This document shows, piece after piece, positions 59,990-64,000 of a stretch of 64,000 bases of DNA. This DNA comes from Mycolicibacterium mucogenicum DSM 44124 (GTDB taxonomy: Bacteria > Actinomycetota > Actinomycetes > Mycobacteriales > Mycobacteriaceae), in the NCBI RefSeq assembly GCF_005670685.2, contig NZ_CP062008.1, positions 1,054,001 to 1,118,000 on the forward strand, given 5' to 3'. Every line of letters starts with the position of its first letter. Within the stretch, counting starts at the first letter, position 1. The notes beneath the pieces were generated by a model. The model searched no databases. It was not told the origin of the DNA and saw nothing but the letters and a program-made list of their open reading frames with translations. A program made the translations under genes and the position numbers.

Positions 59990-60682
59990 TCAGGCGAGAA
60001 TTTCAATTTCTTCGCCGAGCCGGTATCCCGGCGTCAACGACAATGAATCACCACTCCAGAACGACCCGGGATCGAAATAGTTCTCCCGTTTCTCGGTGAC
60101 CAGCAGTCCCATTTCCTCGTAGGTGATGGCCACTGTCTCGGCGCAATACGCGGTCTCGAGCCCGGCTGCCCGCCGGCGGTTCTTCTCCTTCTCGGCGGAT
60201 TCGCGAACCTTACGATGTACCAACGGAATTCCGCGTGTGTAGTCGCTGATCACCGGCGCCCGCCCGCGGAACCACCGACCCGTCAACCGGGCGGTGGTGG
60301 GGAACGCGGTGCCGTCCATGCGGGCCACCACTTTCAGGGCCAGGTCTTCCTGCTCGCGGGTGGCATACGGCGTGAGCTGGCGCAGCCAGCACCGCTGTCC
60401 GTACACGTACACCCACCGCTCGACGGCGGCGCGCAGATCGTTGAGTTGCACACCGCGGTGATGACTGCCGCTCCACAGGCATTCGAGTTTGTCGCCGAGT
60501 TCGGCGTGCCAGATCAGCGGCGGCAGGTCGTCGATGGCGACCGTCATGCCGACGTGGTTCACGGGGGCGTTGGTGAGCGTCTGAATGGCGCGGTCGGGCT
60601 TGGAAGCCCCACGGAACAACCAGATGTCGCCCGTCCGGGTCTCGGCCAGCGCCCGCTCCACTGTCACCGCGTTTCCAGTCAT
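59990..60682 (-). CDS. Permuted papain-like (NlpC/P60-type) hydrolase
   Basis: 230-aa cytosolic protein with a permuted papain-like arrangement: GDIWLFRGAS near residue 18, catalytic His in NHVGMTVAIDD (about 43), and catalytic Cys in TAYCAETVAITYEEMGLL (about 178). YiiX/YaeF-like enzymes of this type act on amide or ester bonds. No signal peptide is visible. TAAGCT lies six bases before the ATG, so a leaderless transcript divergent from the 56-aa gene is likely. Confidence 0.72.
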   Translation of the reverse strand: MTGNAVTVERALAETRTGDIWLFRGASKPDRAIQTLTNAPVNHVGMTVAIDDLPPLIWHAELGDKLECLWSGSHHRGVQLNDLRAAVERWVYVYGQRCWLRQLTPYATREQEDLALKVVARMDGTAFPTTARLTGRWFRGRAPVISDYTRGIPLVHRKVRESAEKEKNRRRAAGLETAYCAETVAITYEEMGLLVTEKRENYFDPGSFWSGDSLSLTPGYRLGEEIEILA

Positions 60683-60719
60683 CTGGGCAGCTTAGACATT
60701 CCCCGGCGCTTCGCTCGGC

Positions 60720-60725
60720 CATAAT
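60720..60725 (+). promoter_or_regulatory. -10-like box CATAAT for the 56-aa gene
   Basis: CATAAT is six bases before ATG 60732. A mirror-image box for the papain-like gene lies at 60689-60694. Confidence 0.45.
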
Positions 60726-60731
60726 CACTGC

Positions 60732-60902
60732 ATGCGTGGCGTGTGGAAGTGGGTTGGCCTGGCCGGTGTCGCGGGCGTGGTCGCCGGTGGCGTGTTGGTC
60801 GCGCGCGATCAGCGCAAGCGCGAGTCATATACGGCCGACGATATTCGCGCCCGGCTGCATCAGCGGCTCGCCGAATCCGGTGGGAGCCAGCCGACGGCGT
60901 AG
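60732..60902 (+). CDS. Single-pass small membrane protein, 56 aa
   Basis: 56-residue frame: one helix ([18 protein letters not shown], about residues 7-24), then a basic stretch (RDQRKRESY) and an amphipathic tail ([16 protein letters not shown]). The positive-inside layout is that of a real inner-membrane protein, and a leaderless promoter precedes it. It overlaps the end of the convergent cyclase gene by 43 nt. Unknown function. Confidence 0.68.
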   Translation: MRGVWKWVGLAGVAGVVAGGVLVARDQRKRESYTADDIRARLHQRLAESGGSQPTA

Positions 60903-61690
60903 AGCCGGTGGTCCCCGGTGAAGCCCTTCAGCTCTGCCACCCGGCCGCTGTCGAAAGTGATGTCCGCGCAGGAAGCCGAGGCGGACAAGGCATCTCGCAC
61001 GGCCTTGCTCACGAGCACCTCGCCGCCGTCGGCCTGACTCGCCACCCGCGCGGCCATGGCGACGTTGCGGCCGAACAGATCGTCGCCGCGTCGCACCGAC
61101 TTTCCGGTGTGAATCCCGATCCGGACCCGGACGCCGCCCGGCGCCTTCGCCAATTGCTGCTGCATGTCGATGCTGCAGCGCACGGCCTGCTCGGGCTCGG
61201 CGAAGGCGATCATGAATCCGTCGCCCTGACTCTTCACGACCAGCCCCGACTGCTTCTTGACGCACCGGCCGACCAACTTGTCGTGATGGTCGATCAGCCG
61301 CACCCAGGCCCGGTCACCCATGCGCTCGTTGAGGGCCGTCGATCCTTCGATGTCCGAGAACATGATCGCGACGCGGCCGGTCGGTGCCAACTTGGCCAGG
61401 TCCGGCCGCTCCACCTCGGCCCAGCCGGCGAGCTCCTCGATCGATGACCACATCGCGCCGCCGAAGCCCTCTTTGTTGATGAGGTTGGCGGTCTGCCACA
61501 TCGTCTTCACCGCGGCGCGGCCGCCGGCCAGCAGCAGATTGGTGCGGGGTTCGGACGGCGCGCGCAGCTCCTCGATCTCCTGCCGCGCGGCCCGCAGCCG
61601 GGCGCGCGTCACCCGCAACACGATGGTCTCGACGACGACCACCACGGCGAGCACACAGATGGCGATCAGCGAGATCGTCGATACCGTCAC
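60860..61690 (-). CDS. Membrane-anchored class III nucleotide cyclase
   Basis: 276-aa protein: one transmembrane helix (residues about 7-25), a coiled linker, and a class III cyclase homology domain from about 104. Metal-binding Asp113 (MFSDIEGST) and Asp157 (KSQGDGF), adenine-selecting Lys153 and Asp204, and transition-state Arg215 are present, but the partner Asn is Ala211 ([10 protein letters not shown]). It would make cAMP if active. Transcribed convergently with the 56-aa gene. Confidence 0.87.
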   Translation of the reverse strand: MTVSTISLIAICVLAVVVVVETIVLRVTRARLRAARQEIEELRAPSEPRTNLLLAGGRAAVKTMWQTANLINKEGFGGAMWSSIEELAGWAEVERPDLAKLAPTGRVAIMFSDIEGSTALNERMGDRAWVRLIDHHDKLVGRCVKKQSGLVVKSQGDGFMIAFAEPEQAVRCSIDMQQQLAKAPGGVRVRIGIHTGKSVRRGDDLFGRNVAMAARVASQADGGEVLVSKAVRDALSASASCADITFDSGRVAELKGFTGDHRLYAVGWLPPDSASR

Positions 61691-61724
61691 CGCTCAAGTA
61701 TCGAGGCGACGAGCCTCGATCGGG

Positions 61725-62612
61725 TCATTGACGGACGAACTGCACCACCGCGTCGGTGAACGCGTCGTTGTCGTCGCCGGCCGCGGTGTGCCCGGCATCG
61801 GACAGCTCGACGAACTGCGCGCCCGGCACCTTCTGCAGGAAGTCCTGCACGCCTTCGGTGCTGACCACGTCGGAGAGCTTGCCGCGGATCAGCAGGATCG
61901 GGATCTCGAGGTTGATCGCCGCGTGCTCGAGCATCTCGGCGCGCTCGAACGGGTCGTCGCCGGGCGCGGTGAGGAAGGCCGGGTCCCAGTGCCAGAACCA
62001 CTTGCCGTCGCGCAGCCGCAGGTTCTTCTTGAGGCCTTCGACGCTGCGCGGCCGGGTGCGGTGCGGCAGGTACGCCGCGACGGCGTCGGCGGCCTCTTCG
62101 AGCGAGGCGAAGCCGTCGATGCCGCTGAACATGAAGTCCCGGATGCGGGCGCTGCCGCTCTTCTCGAATCGCGGCACGACGTCGACCAGGACCAGTTTGG
62201 TGACCAGTTCGGGTCCGGCTTCATGCGCGACCGGCAAGCTGGTCAGCCCGCCCATGCTGGCGCCGATCAGCGCCACCGGCCGGCCGATCTGATAGATCAC
62301 CTGAAGGGTGTCGCCGGTCAGCGTCTCGAGTGAGTAGTTCGCCGTGGGGGAGCGGTCGCTGTCGCCGTGCCCACGGCTGTCCAGCGCGATCACGTGGAAG
62401 CCGGCGTTCGCGAGAATCTGGCCGGTGTTCTTCCAGGAGTGCCGGTTCTGCCCGCCACCGTGCAACATCAAGATGGTGGGCTTGTCGGCGGCGGCATCCG
62501 CGTCGCGGTTCCACTCGTCGGCCACGAGGGTCAGCTCGTCGACACCGCGGAATCGCACCGTTTGTGGACCGTTGCCGCCATCGGCCGGGGAAGTGCGTTC
62601 GTCGGTGCTCAC
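61725..62612 (-). CDS. Alpha/beta hydrolase (epoxide hydrolase / peroxidase-like)
   Basis: 295-aa hydrolase: oxyanion motif LMLHGGGQNRHSWKN, DSRGHGDSDRS, nucleophile elbow GASMGG (Ser about 122), acid in IRGKLSDVVS and His in LSDAGHTAAG. The nucleophile is Ser, so it is an esterase/peroxidase type rather than an epoxide hydrolase. M. tuberculosis bpoB-like genes are similar. Start GTG 62612 with GAGAGGA upstream; GTG 62630 is an alternative. Confidence 0.82.
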   Translation of the reverse strand: MSTDERTSPADGGNGPQTVRFRGVDELTLVADEWNRDADAAADKPTILMLHGGGQNRHSWKNTGQILANAGFHVIALDSRGHGDSDRSPTANYSLETLTGDTLQVIYQIGRPVALIGASMGGLTSLPVAHEAGPELVTKLVLVDVVPRFEKSGSARIRDFMFSGIDGFASLEEAADAVAAYLPHRTRPRSVEGLKKNLRLRDGKWFWHWDPAFLTAPGDDPFERAEMLEHAAINLEIPILLIRGKLSDVVSTEGVQDFLQKVPGAQFVELSDAGHTAAGDDNDAFTDAVVQFVRQ

Positions 62613-62749
62613 TGGGAATCCTCTCGTCACTTCTCCTGCACGTTACCGAGCTGTGCTAACTGAACCGAACGGGACCCTCGTCACCCCACGGTCTCTAGAC
62701 TCGGCCCAGGTGTCGCCGCCCGGCCGGGCGCGCGGCGAGAGGAAGGCAT

Positions 62750-63385
62750 ATGGCTGACGAGCACGGGCGGCACAGGAATCCCGACGAGGTGGACGACGAC
62801 GACACGAGCGCCCCGGACGAGACCCCGGATGCCGACGACGACGCACCGGCCATCTCCGACGAGGAAGCCCTCGCCTTCCTGAAACCGACTGCACCCCAAC
62901 GGGATAAGCGGGTGATCGCGGCACTGGTCGTGGGAGTGCTGGTGGTCGGCGCGCTGGGTGCGCTGGTGGCCTGGCTCGGTCAGCGTGAGCTGCAGTTGCG
63001 TCGCGACGACGCCCTGCACGAGATGTACCTGACGGCCGGGAAGCAGGTCGCGGTGAATCTCACGACCATCGACTACCGCCACGTCGACGACGACATCAAA
63101 CGCGCATTGGACACCTCGACCGGCGCCTACTTCGATGACTTCAAACAGCGCTCGACGGCGGTTGTGGACTCGGTGAAACAGCAGCAGTCGGCGTCGGTCG
63201 GCACCGTCACCGAGGCCGGCGTGGAGTCGGCGAACGACACCAGCGGCGTGGTCCTGGTCGCGGTGAAGGTGCACACCGAGGTCGGCAACGGGCCGCCGCA
63301 ACGCGACCGCTACTGGCGCGTGCGGCTGACGATGCAGAAGGTGGACGACAGCGCCAAGGTGTCGAAGGTGGAGCCGATCCAATGA
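62750..63385 (+). CDS. Mce-associated membrane protein 1
   Basis: 211-aa protein: acidic disordered start (residues 1-50), one transmembrane helix (VIAALVVGVLVVGALGALVAWLG), then an external NTF2-like domain with the Mce-associated pattern (VNLTTIDYRHVDDDIKRALDTSTGAYFDDFKQRSTAVVDSVKQQQ). Such proteins accompany lipid importers of the Mce class as accessory or stabilising units. ATG 62750; its stop overlaps the next gene by ATGA. Confidence 0.86.
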   Translation: MADEHGRHRNPDEVDDDDTSAPDETPDADDDAPAISDEEALAFLKPTAPQRDKRVIAALVVGVLVVGALGALVAWLGQRELQLRRDDALHEMYLTAGKQVAVNLTTIDYRHVDDDIKRALDTSTGAYFDDFKQRSTAVVDSVKQQQSASVGTVTEAGVESANDTSGVVLVAVKVHTEVGNGPPQRDRYWRVRLTMQKVDDSAKVSKVEPIQ

Positions 63386-64000
63386 GCAAGCACGGGATGG
63401 ATGAACCTGACGAGCCGGCCGGGGCAGAGGCTGAGCTCGAGTCGACGGAGCCGGAACAGGATGCGGCCGAGCCGGTCGAGGCCGAGCCGGCGGCACCCAA
63501 AGATGCTGTGCCGCAGTCGAACCCGGGCATCGCTTGGGTGCGGGTGGCGGCGTACCGGATCCTGCCGGTGCTCGCGCTCGTGCTCGCGGTTGTCGCGGGC
63601 GGGCTGTGGTACCTGACGTCGCGGCACGGCAATGAGGCCGACCAGGCCGCCGTGATCAAGGTGGCCAGCGACGGCACCGTCGCCCTGCTGTCGTATGAGC
63701 CGGACACGGTCCGTCAACAACTGACCGACGCGCGCAAGCTGCTCACCACACCGTTCCTCGATGAGTACACGACGCTGACCAAGTCGGTGATCCCCGGCGC
63801 CGAGCAGCGGCACATCTCGGCGGCGACGTCGGTTCCGGCCGCGGCCGCGGTGTCGGTCGAGGAAAACCACGCCGTGGTGCTGGTGTTCGTCAACCAGATC
63901 GTCCGGGTCGGTGACCAGCTGCCGACCAGCACCCCGACCAGCGCGCGGGTGACCCTGGAACGACTGGGGGGCCAGTGGCTGATCGCCAAGTTCGAACCGG
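63382..64000 (+). CDS. Mce-associated membrane protein 2, truncated by window end
   Basis: Second Mce-associated protein, 206 codons visible and open at the window edge. Acidic Glu/Pro-rich start (residues 1-48), one transmembrane helix (VAAYRILPVLALVLAVVAGGLWYL), then the domain ISAATSVPAAAAVSVEENHAVVLVFVNQIVRVG ... RVTLERLGGQWLIAKFEP. ATG 63382 overlaps the upstream stop. The pair has no mce operon in view, so its partner system must be elsewhere. Confidence 0.82.
   Translation, partial: MSKHGMDEPDEPAGAEAELESTEPEQDAAEPVEAEPAAPKDAVPQSNPGIAWVRVAAYRILPVLALVLAVVAGGLWYLTSRHGNEADQAAVIKVASDGTVALLSYEPDTVRQQLTDARKLLTTPFLDEYTTLTKSVIPGAEQRHISAATSVPAAAAVSVEENHAVVLVFVNQIVRVGDQLPTSTPTSARVTLERLGGQWLIAKFEP

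Noticed and set aside
1..64000. tRNA or rRNA genes
   Set aside because: No cloverleaf-like segment with a TTCGA-type T-arm and CCA-compatible acceptor, and no rRNA-like stretch, was recognised by eye on either strand.

Overview
The window is a high-GC actinobacterial chromosome segment that I read as a non-tuberculous, probably rapid-growing Mycobacterium (Mycolicibacterium-like). Reasons: mycothiol S-conjugate amidase, Mce-associated proteins, DesA2, a lipid-droplet protein, class III cyclase, a chromosomal Arr rifamycin ADP-ribosyltransferase, many GTG/TTG starts, and many TANNNT boxes 6-7 nt before a start codon (leaderless genes). From memory the gene order follows M. tuberculosis Rv1075c to about Rv1112: SGNH hydrolase, lipU, cbs, [proline-rich membrane cluster], metB, greA, Rv1081c, mca, Rv1083, Rv1084, hemolysin III, Z-prenyl synthase, coaA, glyA, desA2, phoH2, NodB deacetylase, fum, glpX, Rv1100, AI-2E transporter, [island], 3-beta-HSD-like, xseB, xseA, Rv1109c, ispH, Rv1111c, ychF.

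Layout. 0-9.7 kb: lipid/ester hydrolases, transsulfuration (cbs, metB) and, between them, eight genes for membrane proteins, several with Pro/Gly/Tyr-rich cytosolic tails, plus a glutaryl-CoA-type dehydrogenase. 9.7-19.4 kb: GPP34 protein, greA, mycothiol detoxification (mca), thioredoxin-fold DUF255 protein, ketosteroid-isomerase homologue, polyprenyl synthase and orphan membrane proteins. 19.4-33.9 kb: CoA synthesis, one-carbon metabolism, desaturase, the phoAT-phoH2 toxin-antitoxin pair, cell-wall deacetylase, fumarase and FBPase II.

33.9-44.6 kb is an accessory island with lower GC in places and no transposase. It holds an SDR, two RclC-like DUF417 membrane proteins, a secreted small protein, a flavodoxin-fold reductase, an ECF sigma factor with zinc anti-sigma partner, a TetR regulator with a conserved-position cysteine and a divergent CxxC peroxiredoxin-like protein. 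A shared TGTACT-N4-AGTACA operator links both ends, which suggests a reactive-chlorine/oxidant defence unit. Next come a CGNR regulator with an operator array, and a self-contained sulfatase / HAD phosphatase / formylglycine-generating-enzyme operon.

44.6-64 kb returns to the core order (hsd, xseBA, ispH, ychF), then gives an accessory resistance stretch: DUF1801, arr, nitronate monooxygenase, a guanidine-III riboswitch with its Gdx/SugE exporter, and Lrp-azlCD. The window ends with VOC proteins, methyltransferase, TetR/PhyH pair, papain-like protein, cyclase, alpha/beta hydrolase and two Mce-associated proteins; the last runs off the end. No tRNA, rRNA, CRISPR, IS or phage gene was seen. No gene-free gap exceeds 300 bases. 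Several convergent gene ends carry long near-perfect palindromes, one sequence occurring twice.
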